Made by a program: the position numbers and the translations under genes
Notes under the pieces: generated by a model
The model's database searches: none
What the model was told of the DNA's origin: nothing
The model's input: the letters and a program-made list of their open reading frames with translations, nothing else
Shown here: positions 8,831 through 18,800 of the stretch, piece after piece
How the letters are laid out: every line of letters begins with the position of its first letter
How positions within the stretch are numbered: the stretch's first letter is position 1
Source of the DNA: Symbiodinium natans
Taxonomy: Eukaryota; Sar; Dinophyceae; Suessiales; Symbiodiniaceae
Direction: 5' to 3'
NCBI GenBank assembly: GCA_905221605.1
Contig: CAJNDS010001069.1
Location: forward strand, 1-32,500
Length of the DNA stretch: 32,500 nt

Positions 8831-10965
8831 TCAACTGTCCTCCTCCACTTGCCTAGTGACTGGGGTCCTAGCCTGGCTAGAGGAGGATGAGAGTATAGCA
8901 TTGTTTCGCATTCGCGCGACACCCAAGTCCATCAATTCCGTAACATGAAGCTGCAATTTGAGATGGGTGCAGTTTACACGCACGACGGGCACAACGCGCT
9001 GTGTACTGGCGAAGGTTGACGTAGATGTCACAAAGCGCCTGCGCGATGCCCAAGCCCCGATGATACCTCCCCAGCGCCGACAAACAGCAGCCACTCTCGC
9101 GGTTTCCCTCAGGGATGGGAGGGCAACCCTATAATTCTCGACTCCAGGAGCGACGTGAGGGAGGCGAGTATAACAACAGCCCCAATTCGACTGGTGTTGC
9201 CGCCAGAGGTACACTTGTGGAGGCTCGGAGAGGCCTTCGCGCGGCTCAATCATTAACCACAGGCTCAAGCACACAGTGCACGCCTCAAAGAGGATACAAC
9301 GCAATGCATCCAATGGGCAGTCGTGAAGGTGTCTATCGCTGTGCCTGGAGGCGGGCCTACAGTAGGCCGACGTAAGGCTCAACTGCGAGACAATCACAAG
9401 CAGCGGAGCAAGACGGTCCATATGGCTTTGAGGGCTGGATGCCTCAACCATGTCAGTGCTGTGTTCCTGAGGGGAGGGCGGTGGACTACCTCGGATCTAC
9501 AGAGTTGACCTGAGCCAGCACTGCACAGCACCCATGAAAAAGTCCCGCCAACACATTCCCTAGAATGCAAAACCGCGAAAGCAGTGTGAAACTGGAGAAC
9601 GAGACCCTCATGCTTCCAAGGCCAAGCATTAGTGAAGGGGCGGGGTCCCTACTGCATTTTCAGAAGTATGTTTGCATTCGGAGCAAAAGCTCGGCGTACC
9701 GCCGACGTAGGACTCGCAACTGCCCCTTGTGAGTCGGCCAGGACAAAGGATCGACACTCGAGGTGCCCACTGCGTTCTCTCATCGCTTGCACGCATTTGA
9801 CCATCAATAGGGACACAGGCCAGCTACCGGAAGCCAGAACAGGGCAAGGTAGGTCATTCCAATCGCTTGGGTTGAGGAGCTGCAGGTGCCAGGACGGCCA
9901 GCCAACAGTGACGGGTGGATGCGCAGCTCTTACAGCCAGGAGATCATTGTAGGCATATACAGTGAACGGTGTGCCCACCGGCCAATCTACCAGGGCACAG
10001 CACGGAGGGACAGGTAGGTGGCTTAGCTGCGAGACAGCGAAGACCCCAAGGAGATCTGGCTGCAGGCGGTTCGGGCACAAAGCACATAAGGCAGGGAAAA
10101 GTTGAGTGGTAAGTTGGAGAGTATCCCCTTCAAGAGCTTCTTGTCGAAAGGGAGCAACACACCAAACGATTTGAATCATGCAACCTCGATGTTGAGTAAC
10201 ACGGACAAGGGTGAGATTGGCAACAAGACCAGCGTACCTTACCCTACAACGAGAAGCTGCTTCACGGACTGACCAAGGGGCAGGCACGTGACGCTGCAAG
10301 GTGGACTGTGTGCGAGGCCATAGACTGCCACAGTGGCCCTCTGCCTGCGGGTGAGGAGAGTCCATTTTGGGCAGGCCAATGATGCTCATGAGCAAGTCGC
10401 CCGCCCAGAAGCTGTCTTGCAGGAGTTTGATTGGCAAAGTCAGCTGTAAACGGTGAAGCAGTCGGAGGAGGCGGAGGCTCGCGAGTGGGAAGTCTCCAAC
10501 TGCATGGACGTCGTAAATGCATTCGTCAAGAGGCGTGACTCCAAAGAACGCTCCGGCGTGTTCCCCCGTGGGAATCGCAAAGAAGGGCATTCCCCTCAGA
10601 CCTTCAGAGAGAAGACGGAACCAATGCGAATTAACTGATGCAAGACAGGCCACAGACTGGATAGCCAATTGGCGCCAATGAAGCATGTGCTAATGAAAGT
10701 CTAGGCCGCCCGAGACCTGGCCAATCTTTATTTCTTGGCTTATGCTCCATCCCAGCCAAGCCTGGAAGGCATCAGCGGCATTTTCAGTGCCATGAACACT
10801 CTGCAATGGCAGGGCAAGAACAACCTTGATGTTGCAGAGATCCACAAGAAGGCGTTGCGCGACTGACGATGTCAGTCGTTGCACAGGGTCCTCTCCACCT
10901 CCGCAAAGAGGAATTAGAGGATCATTGCCTAGGACCAGCATCAAGGCCACGGGGGACAGATCCAA
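8831..10965 (-). pseudogene. Broken unrecognised gene
   Basis: A protein-like minus-strand frame runs from at least 10965 (first Met at 10941-10939) and is cut by TAG at 10692-10690. It continues for 345 codons to TAG at 9651-9649, and for a further 80 codons to TGA near 9405. Coding character then moves to another frame, open from about 9451 to TGA 8833-8831 (206 codons). Joined, this would be about 700 residues. I recognise no domain. Visible features are hydrophobic helices (ASLRLLRLLHRLQLTLP), a Trp/Pro-rich segment (VGWPSWHLQLLNPSDWNDLP) and a Ser-rich, acidic C-terminus. The 5' end abuts a minisatellite at 11015, so the true start may be lost. Two in-frame stops and one frameshift suggest decay; introns at these points are an alternative. 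Confidence 0.55.
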
Positions 10966-11014
10966 AGACAGAGCTTGCGGCAGAGCAAGAGTCCGGGCGG
11001 GTGATGAGCCCAGA

Positions 11015-11251
11015 GGTGGAAACGACCCCTCGTTGGAAACAGCCCGGGGCTGGAACCAGGCTGCTGCTGGAAAACACCCAGGCCCGGAACATGCCGAGAA
11101 TATTTTTCACAAGCTTCTGCCTGGAACACACCCTTTGCTGGACAATGCCTCGAGCTGGAAGAAGCCCCAGGCTAGAAAACGCCCTGGGCTGGAACCAGCC
11201 AGGGGCTGGAAAACGCCCTGGCTGGAACAAGCCCTCGGCTGGAACAAAGCC
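11015..11251. repeat. GC-rich minisatellite, about 16-bp units
   Basis: Degenerate copies of a unit close to GGCTGGAACAAGCCCT (plus strand) follow each other, varying from about 14 to 26 bp. Clear copies are near 11160-11251. It sits directly at the 5' edge of the broken minus-strand gene. No stop-free frame here looks like real protein. Confidence 0.75.
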
Positions 11252-11280
11252 TTCTGTCTTGCGAAACCATGCAAAAGCCA

Positions 11281-13583
11281 CAATCTCTGTCCTTTCAAGT
11301 TTTGGACGACAAAAAGCAACACCAGCAAGCAGGCGTTGCGGTTATACAATACTGTCAAAACTGCTCTACCCCAACTGCAAGAGTTGATACAACACGTTCT
11401 TTTGATCTGGAGGGCTTTGCTCTTTCAGGTTTGGGATGAAAAGAAGCAAAACCAGCAGACACTGCTCTTTCAGAATTGCCAGCATACCACAATACTGTCA
11501 AAACCCCTCTGCCCCAACTGCAAAAATTGATAAAGCACGATTTTTTTGATCTCGGAGGCACCACCAAACGTTGATGTTTCAAACTTCTGCCAGCATACCA
11601 CAATACTGTCAAAACCCCTCTGCCCCAACTGCAAAAATTGATAAAGCACGATTTTTTTTGATCTCGGAGGCTTTGTTCTTTAGGTTTTGGATGACAAGAA
11701 GCAACACCACCAAACGTTGATGTTTCAAACTTCTGCCAGCATACCACAATACTGTCAATACATCATGCCCTTTGGGATCCTTAAAGGCTTTGTTCCTTCA
11801 GGTCTAGGACGACAAGAAGCAGGTATTGCGCTTTCAAAATTCAGCCAGCATACCACAATACTGTCAAAACTGCTCTACCCCAACTGCAAGAATTGATACA
11901 ACACGTTCTTTTGATCTGGAGGGCTTTGCTCTTTCAGGTTTAGGATGAAAAGAAGCAAAACCAGCAGACACTGCTCTTTCAGAATTGCCAGCATACCACA
12001 ATACTGTCAAAACCCCTCTGCCCCAACTGCAAAAATTGATAAAGCACGATTTTTTTGATCTCGGAGGCACCACCAAACGTTGATGTTTCAAACTTCTGCC
12101 AGCATACCACAATACTGTCAATACATCATGCCCTTTGGGATCCTTAAAGGCTTTGTTCCTTCAGGTCTAGGACGACAAGAAGCAGGTATTGCGCTTTCAA
12201 AATTCAGCCAGCATACCACAATACTGTCAAAACTGCTCTACCCCAACTGCAAGAGTTGATACAACACGTTCTTTTGATCTGGAGGGCTTTGCTCTTTCAG
12301 GTTTAGGATGAAAAGAAGCAAAACCAGCAGACACTGCTCTTTCAGAATTGCCAGCATACCACAATACTGTCAAAACCCCTCTGCCCCAACTGCAAAAATT
12401 GATAAAGCACGATTTTTTCTGATCTCGGAGGCTTTGTTCTTTAGGTTTTGGATGACAAGAAGCAACACCACCAAACGTTGATGTTTCAAACTTCTGCCAG
12501 CATACCACAATTCTGTCAATACATCATGCCCTTTGGGATCCTTAAAGGCTTTGTTCCTTCAGGTCTAGGACGACAAGAAGCAGGTATTGCGCTTTCAAAA
12601 TTCAGCCAGCATACCACAATACTGTCAAAACTGCTTTACCCCAACTGCAAGAGTTGATACAACACGTTCTTTTGATCTGGAGGGCTTTGCTCTTTCAGGT
12701 TTAGGATGAAAAGAAGCAAAACCAGCAGACACTGCTCTTTCAGAATTGCCAGCATACCACAATACTGTCAAAACCCCTCTGCCCCAACTGCAAAAATTGA
12801 TAAAGCACGATTTTTTTTGATCTCAGAGGCTTTGTTCTTTAGGTTTTGGATGACAAGAAGCAACACCACCAAACGTTGATGTTTCAAACTTCTGCCAGCA
12901 TACCACAATACTGTCAATACATCATGCCCTTTGGGATCCTTAAAGGCTTTGTTCCTTCAGGTCTAGGACGACAAGAAGCAGGTATTGCGCTTTCAAAATT
13001 CAGCCAGCATACCACAATACTGTCAAAACTGCTCTGCCCCAACTGCAAGAGTTGATACAACACGTGCTTTTGATCTGGAGGGCTTTGCTCTTTCAGGTTT
13101 AGCATGACAAGAAGCAAAACCAGCAGACACTGCTCTTTCAAAATTGCCAGCATACCACAATACTGTCAAAACCCCTCTGCCCCAACTGCAAAAATTGATA
13201 AAGCACGATTTTTTTGATCTCGGAGGCACCACCAAACGTTGATGTTTCAAACTTCTGCCAGCATACCACAATACTGTCAATACATCATGCTCTTTGGGAT
13301 CCTTAAAGGCTTTGTTCCTTCAAGTCTAGGACGACAAGAAGCAGGTATTGCGCTTTCAAAATTCAGCCAGCATACCACAATACTGTCAAAACTGCTCTAC
13401 CCCAACTGCAAGAGCTGATACAACACGTTCTTTTATCTGGAGGGCTTGCTCTTTCAGGTTTAGGATGAAAAGAAGCAAAACCAGCAGACACTGCTCCCCT
13501 CTGCCCCAATTGCAAAAAAAATTGACAAAGCACGATTTTTTCTGATCTCGGAGGCTTTGTTCTTCAGGTTTTGGATGACAAGA
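11281..13583. repeat. Higher-order tandem repeat (satellite), super-units about 363-398 bp
   Basis: A shared motif (AGCATACCACAATACTGTCA) recurs every 106-147 bp. Three related monomers form a super-unit. Using the anchor GATCTGGAGGGCTTTGCTC, super-units start at 11404, 11913, 12276, 12674, 13072 and (with one base changed) 13434, giving spacings of 509, 363, 398, 398 and 362 bp. The 363/398 difference is about 35 bp (TTTGTTCTTTAGGTTTTGGATGACAAG-like segment) present or absent. Copies are nearly identical, so the array is young or homogenised. Short ORFs in it are repeats of each other on the minus strand and not genes. Confidence 0.9.
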
Positions 13584-14100
13584 CACAACCCAGATTCCAC
13601 CCAATTTCACCCAGAGAGCTTAACCCAAGTCTCACCGTGGAAAAACAAATTTAATCCGCGTCCGTGGAGCAGGTGGACAGAAGGCCCTAACCAAGTCAAG
13701 TAAAGGCACAGTTTGGGCACACAGACAAAGATCCGGCACACAGATTTGAAAGACAGCAAACTTAACAACAGAATTTGAGGCACATCGCGAGAGAAACTGA
13801 TGCTGAAACTGAAACACAACAGGAAACAACTTGAAAAGCGGTGTTAGGTTGTTTTCTGTGCAAGTCCAACAAGCTTTCAGGGTCGCTTTCTTGACTAGAT
13901 TCAACCAGGTTCCAGTGTTGTCCAGTTTCCAACCGAATCTTTAAGAATTTCCATTTACAACAATATTAAATCTTGGTTTCCACCACGGTGCAGATCCAGA
14001 ACTGTGGTCATTCCACATCTGAGTCATTCCAGCGATGGAGTGTTTCCATTTGTCGGAACAACATCCGTCCGCGGCGTCTCAAGCTGCCTTGAGTCGCTGT
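13584..14100. other. AT-rich spacer, nothing recognised
   Basis: AT-rich DNA between the satellite and the inverted minisatellite relic. Short minus-strand ORFs (up to 90 codons) have no recognisable features. Confidence 0.5.
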
Positions 14101-14510
14101 CAAGGCTCTTCCTCTGAAACAAGAGAAAGAGAACGGACGTTCTTAGTCTCGAAAAGGAGAAAGTTGCCAGGACAACTGAGGGCTGAGAAGACGCAACTTT
14201 CGAGCGCTCAACCCACAAAGACTCAAGAGAGAGCCAATTGAGATGAATTCTCCTTCTCTGATTTTCGAATGTTCTCTACTTATTCTCTGCTTTTCGAAAC
14301 AAATACAAGAAACAAAAACCAGAAAACGACGAGAGAATTTGACTGCGTTTCTCGACTTCTTCTTGGTTTTCCAATGGACACGAAACAAACCAAGAAACGG
14401 TGGGGTCAAGTTTGGTTTGGATTAATTCTCTCTTCTGATGTTTGAAAATGAGCAAAATAAAAACAAGAAGGCATGGAGACGAATTCTCTCTTCTCTATAA
14501 AACTTTAACA
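14101..14510 (-). repeat. Inverted relative of the 29.3-30.0 kb minisatellite
   Basis: The reverse complement of about 14239-14332 aligns with about 29519-29620: both have CTCGT, then GTTTTTGTTT, CTTGTAT or CTGTAT, TTCGAAAAGCA, AGAAT-AGTAGAGAA, CATTCGAAA and ATCAGAG in the same order. Related TTCGAAAA and AGAATTC pieces extend across 14101-14510. The two copies lie on opposite sides of the copia element in opposite orientation. Confidence 0.65.
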
Positions 14511-14948
14511 ACTCCACTTTTTACCTCCGATTCCAGGCGAGAGAGGCGGCAACCAACGCAGGTTGAGGTTAAGGTTCCCCAGATTGAAGTTAGATTTGAC
14601 AGAACTCCAAACAAAAAATGAAAAAGTTCGAGTCACCCCAACTTCACTTCCATCCTCAGTCCTTCAACCAGTCACCAGACAAACTGGTTGATCTCGTTGG
14701 GTTTTCTGAATCCACAAAACTTGGCATTTTGACAGAATAACCAAAAGAAGAGTTGCTGCGCGGGACTCAAAGCTAATTGTGGGTCCAGCCATCAATCTGT
14801 CGCGAGCACAGTAGGTAGTTCTTGCAGGTCTCTCAATAAGGTGTGAAACATCGCCAGAAAAAAGCAACACAACCAAGAACCAGAAAACCACCCAACCCAC
14901 CAAAGCAGCACGCAACAACCAACCGATAAGAAGGCGGCAAAACTGCTT
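14511..14948. other. Left flank of the copia element, nothing recognised
   Basis: About 440 bp with no convincing ORF or repeat. It ends in the AAAAT target duplication. Confidence 0.5.
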
Positions 14949-14953
14949 AAAAT
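14949..14953. repeat. Target-site duplication, left copy (AAAAT)
   Basis: Directly precedes the TG of the 5' LTR. The same five bases follow the CA of the 3' LTR at 28375-28379. Confidence 0.85.
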
Positions 14954-15497
14954 TGTGAAAATATGACATTTCTTTGTTTGCCTAGTTGCTTGCAGGTGCA
15001 TGTGGGGGAGTGCTGTGACATATGGCAAGAACATGTTTTTGTTTTGGCATGAGCATGTTTGCATGACATGAAGGTGCTTTGACTTGACATGTTTTGGTTT
15101 GCAAGTCCGAGGAAGTTTTGGGAAGCACACAGAGGCTTTTAGCCTCTCGTAAGTTGACCTGACCTGAGAGTCATCTGGAAGTGCTGAAGCAAAGCTCTGA
15201 GGAACAGACTTTGGCCGTTACTCACTCCGTGTGCCTTGCCCCGTCGTTCGTACCGTGTCGTGACCGTTTGACACTCGACTGAGACATTCTGAGAGCTGTG
15301 TTTTGCAACAGACCTGAAGTCCTGAAGCATGTTACTTTTGCATTCTCCTTTGTCTAAACAAAGTTGAGATGTCGTTTGAAGACTTGAAGTCTTTGCTCTT
15401 GGAGAGAGCACCTTTGCTGACTGAAGACAGTGCAGCTGAACACTGACGTGTTTGGCTCAAGTGCGAACGGAAAAAGCAGTAAGCTCTGCTTTTTACA
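14954..15497 (+). repeat. 5' LTR, 544 bp
   Basis: Starts TGTG and ends ACA. It matches 27815-28374 nearly throughout, with small indels and few substitutions. Near its end it contains TTTGGCTCAAG (15451-15461), identical to the 3' part of the dinoflagellate spliced leader. It closes with a hairpin, AAAAAGCAG (15471-15479) paired with CTGCTTTTT (15486-15494). Confidence 0.9.
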
Positions 15498-15509
15498 TGG
15501 TAGCGGAGC
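15498..15509 (+). other. Primer-binding site (initiator Met tRNA type)
   Basis: TGGTAGCGGAGC starts immediately after the LTR. It would pair with a tRNA 3' end GCTCCGCTACCA, the form expected for initiator Met tRNA, the primer used by most Ty1/copia elements. Confidence 0.8.
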
Positions 15510-15516
15510 GTTCTGA

Positions 15517-15804
15517 AGAGACCAGGAAAAGCCAGACGCGTCTACAGTGCCAGTACCTGATGTGAGGCCTGAGGAAGAGGCTTTGCTGTTTGGGTTTCAA
15601 GGACAACCGATAGCACCTGGAGGAGCGAACCCTTTTGCGTCGCCTCCGGCAACTCCAGATCAAGCTTATGCTTCGCCTACTGGAAGCCAAGTGGGTGGAG
15701 TACAAGCTGGAAATGGCCTTGGTGAAGGCAACTTCCAAGCCATCTTCTTGGAGATGCTAAGGCAGCAAAGTCAGACCAACCAGCCCAGCAGAACCAGCAG
15801 TTGA
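15517..15804 (+). CDS. N-terminal Gag fragment, frameshifted from the main ORF
   Basis: The frame is open from 15517 to TGA 15802-15804. It has no ATG near its start: the reported start at 15547 is GTG. The protein is Pro/Gly-rich (PVPDVRPEEEALL, QGQPIAPGGANPF) and ends LEMLRQQSQTNQ. The other frame, open from 15726, continues naturally as PAQQNQQLIAALMRRMDLEEK. So Gag appears to cross frames between about 15775 and 15800, a shift of -1, most simply a 1-bp deletion in this copy. No canonical slippery heptamer is visible there, so programmed frameshifting is less likely. An ATG at 15497 at the LTR/primer-site junction opens a third frame for 22 codons and could be the original start. Confidence 0.6.
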   Translation, partial: RDQEKPDASTVPVPDVRPEEEALLFGFQGQPIAPGGANPFASPPATPDQAYASPTGSQVGGVQAGNGLGEGNFQAIFLEMLRQQSQTNQPSRTSS

Positions 15805-18800
15805 TAGCTGCCCTCATGAGAAGAATGGATTTGGAAGAGAAGCGTCGAAATGAGGCTGAAGAGAAGGCAGCGGAGACCGCACGTTTGGTTGCAGAGGCTG
15901 CAGCTAGAGCCAAGACGGAAGACCCGTTTGCAGCTGCACCGAGCACACCTTCTATGCCTTTTGCAGGAGCTACCTCGTCTTCGAGCTCTGTTCGGAGCCC
16001 ATTGGTGCAGAATGGGGCGGAGAAGTACCTTCCATCTCTGCCGATGCTAGAGCATCAAGGCATGAACAAGGGCAGGATGCGAGAAGTCGAGACATGGCAT
16101 GCCTACCTGGAGACACTGTCATCGTGGCTTGCTCTTCAAGATGAGTCTTTCGTTCGAGAGTTGCAACTCTGCGTCAAGCAAAAGAATGAGATCCTTCAGA
16201 AGGATTTGGCGGATGATGTTGCTGCTCGAAGTGCGAAGCTTTACTACTATCTCACCCAATCTCTCTCACGTTGGGAAAGAGGTCAGGAGTTGCTACGCTC
16301 GTGCTCGAAAAGGCAGTCTCTCAGTGCCTGCGGATACGAGGCTGTGAGGACCATCACGCAGCAATACAGCATCGTGTCTCGCATGGAAGCTGTCTACGTG
16401 CGGGAGCAGTGCCTCAAGTTGGCGACTACGTGCCAGCATCACCGACGGCCGACAGACCTCATCCGTCACTTGGAGGACGAGTTTTCTCGTGCCGAATCCA
16501 AGCTTGGGAACTTTCCAGAGTTGCGTCTCACGGAGGCTGACCGCTGCAGTGTTTTGCTGCAAGCTCTGAGCCAGGAGCTCAGACAGTACGTCGTTCTTCA
16601 TGGGAAGAGCAACGACTGGACATCGCTGAGCGATAGCCTTCGGTACTATGAGGAGCAGCTTCGTCTGTGTGAGGGTCCCTTTTCCTCAAATCGGCAGATG
16701 TCAGGAAAGGGTGACAAGCTTTGTGACCACTGTGGACGAAAGGGACACCTGGCTAAGGACTGCTGGAGCCGTCAGCGTGAAGCCGGTGAAAAGGGCAAGA
16801 AGGGCGACAAGGGCAAGAAGGGCGATGGCAAGGGAGCGCAGAATCCCAAAGGAAAGCCACGCTCTCCAACGCCGAAAGGCGGAAAAGGCGGCAAAGACAA
16901 GGAGCAGAAGCCCGACAAGCCTGATAAAGGCAAGGGCAAAGGCAAGAAGAAGAAGGCTAGAGCCCGGGCTATGGGAGAACCAGAGTCCGAGGCAGAGTCC
17001 GAGTCTTCGAGGACCTCCACCGTGATGGCGATGAGGTTTGCCAAGCCTTCTGCTGTACGAGAAGTACTGAGCCAGCCTGAGCCTGAGAAGCCTAAGCCCG
17101 TAGAGGCAGTCCCTAGACCGGTCGCTGTAGGGCCGAAAGTCACTGTAGATGAGAAGGTAGGCACCCTGACTGGAAGCACCTCGAAGGGAGATGCGGCATA
17201 CGTCTGCGCTTCGCTGCAGGTAGAGCATCGTGATGTGTGGCTGGTCGATAGTGGAGCCACATGCCACATCGTCTCAGCAGATCATCTGTCAGGATTTCGT
17301 GTCTGCAAGTACCATGATCGCACGGTGACGCTCTATAGTGCCTCAGGAGACATCATAAACGTATCGAATGTCGTTGATCTGGAAGTTCGTTTCGGCGACG
17401 TTTCGTTGACGTTGGAGGACGTCCTTGTGGCGGACGTGCCTTTCAATGTGGTATCTCCGTGGTCCGCGTCGGAACGGGGCTGGAAGACGCACCTTGCGCG
17501 CACCGGGTCTCGCATTTACAAGGGTGGAAAGAAGAATGTCCGCCTGGTTGGGGCGAAACGGGCCTGGTGGGCGATTAGCGGAAAGAAGCAGAAAGCTCCT
17601 AAACGCCCATCCAAGGGATCGGACATGGAGATCGACTCTCTTCCTGTTGACAAGGAACCCAGGAAAGACATTACTGCAGGACCAAGCATCCTGAAGAAGA
17701 CTTCGAAAGAAGCGAAGAGTGATGAGAAGCCTGGAAAGGACGAGAAGTCTATCCGCCACGTCTTGACGGGAACGCCGTTTGAGTTCATGTTGCGCGGTTT
17801 GAGGGCTGAAGTTAGGAGTAGGTCCTTGGAAATTCCTGAAGAACACGCCGGTAGGAAACCGCACGACATGATCTGTACTAGGAAAACGCCTGTCCTGAGT
17901 GGTGATAGGAGCCTGCTTTCCGAAAGTCTTGTTAGGAAACTTCATGATTCTGTTAGGAAATGCCATGTTTTTGTCAGACAGCAACATGATTTTTGGCAGC
18001 GGCATGTGTGCGCAGTTTGGAACGTGATGTTTTTGCTGGCATGTCTTGTGAAGGGGTTGTGTTTGAAAGGCTTTTCGCTTCTGATCTTCGGCAGTGAAGG
18101 TTTGAGGTGTGCCCTTAAAGGAAGTGAGTGCCCCAAAGCAACCGAGCCAGGCATGTTTTGCGTTAGGAAGCCCAAAAGGACCTCAAAAGGCTTGAAGTGC
18201 GCATGTTTGTCCGCAGCCATTTTGCTTGTTTGCGTGTCTTGGTTTTCCCTGAGGGAAGGTACTGAGCATGTCGGAACCGCCAATGGAGGTGGAGCAAGAT
18301 TCCCACAACTCTCCAGCGGAGAGTGCCGGGCAGGAGGTTGCGTTTTTGAATGCACCAGTAGAGCCTGCACCAGCAGAGGCGGCGCCAGTCGAGACTGCGG
18401 ATGCAGAGGCTTCAGCTGCCCCCTTCAATGTTTTCTCGAGGCCTCCGAGTCAAGTTGCAGTACCTTCGCCTACGGTGGCTGCATCAGAGACAGGAGAGAC
18501 AGAAGAGGAGGAAGCATGGGGAAAATGGAGGGCAAGCAAGGCCAGGCCTTCGCAGCCATCAGACGAGCCGTCGCTGATAGTGAAGTGGAGAAGCATGCTG
18601 AGGGGACCGCGCTTCAGGTATTTCATGCAAGCGATACGACAACAGCGAGAAGATCTTATTGCATGTGGATACCCTGTGCCGGCAATTCCAGAGAACAACC
18701 TGGAACCTGCAGTTCCACTTATGTCTATCGGAGATGGGATCGTTTATCCTTCCCGTCAGGGGACCATCTTTGCGTCATTGACAGATGCTTTGATGACCGA

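Noticed and set aside
11355-13280. Repeated minus-strand ORFs of 80-130 codons with FINFCSWGRGVLTVLWYAG
   Set aside because: They are copies of one satellite unit read in the same frame, not independent genes.
11281-13583. CRISPR-like array
   Set aside because: Repeats are tandem and the intervals are repeats themselves, with no unique spacers and no cas genes. The genome looks eukaryotic.
17343-18005. Minus-strand ORF of 220 codons inside Gag-Pol
   Set aside because: It lies opposite the protease and spacer of the element and has no recognisable features.
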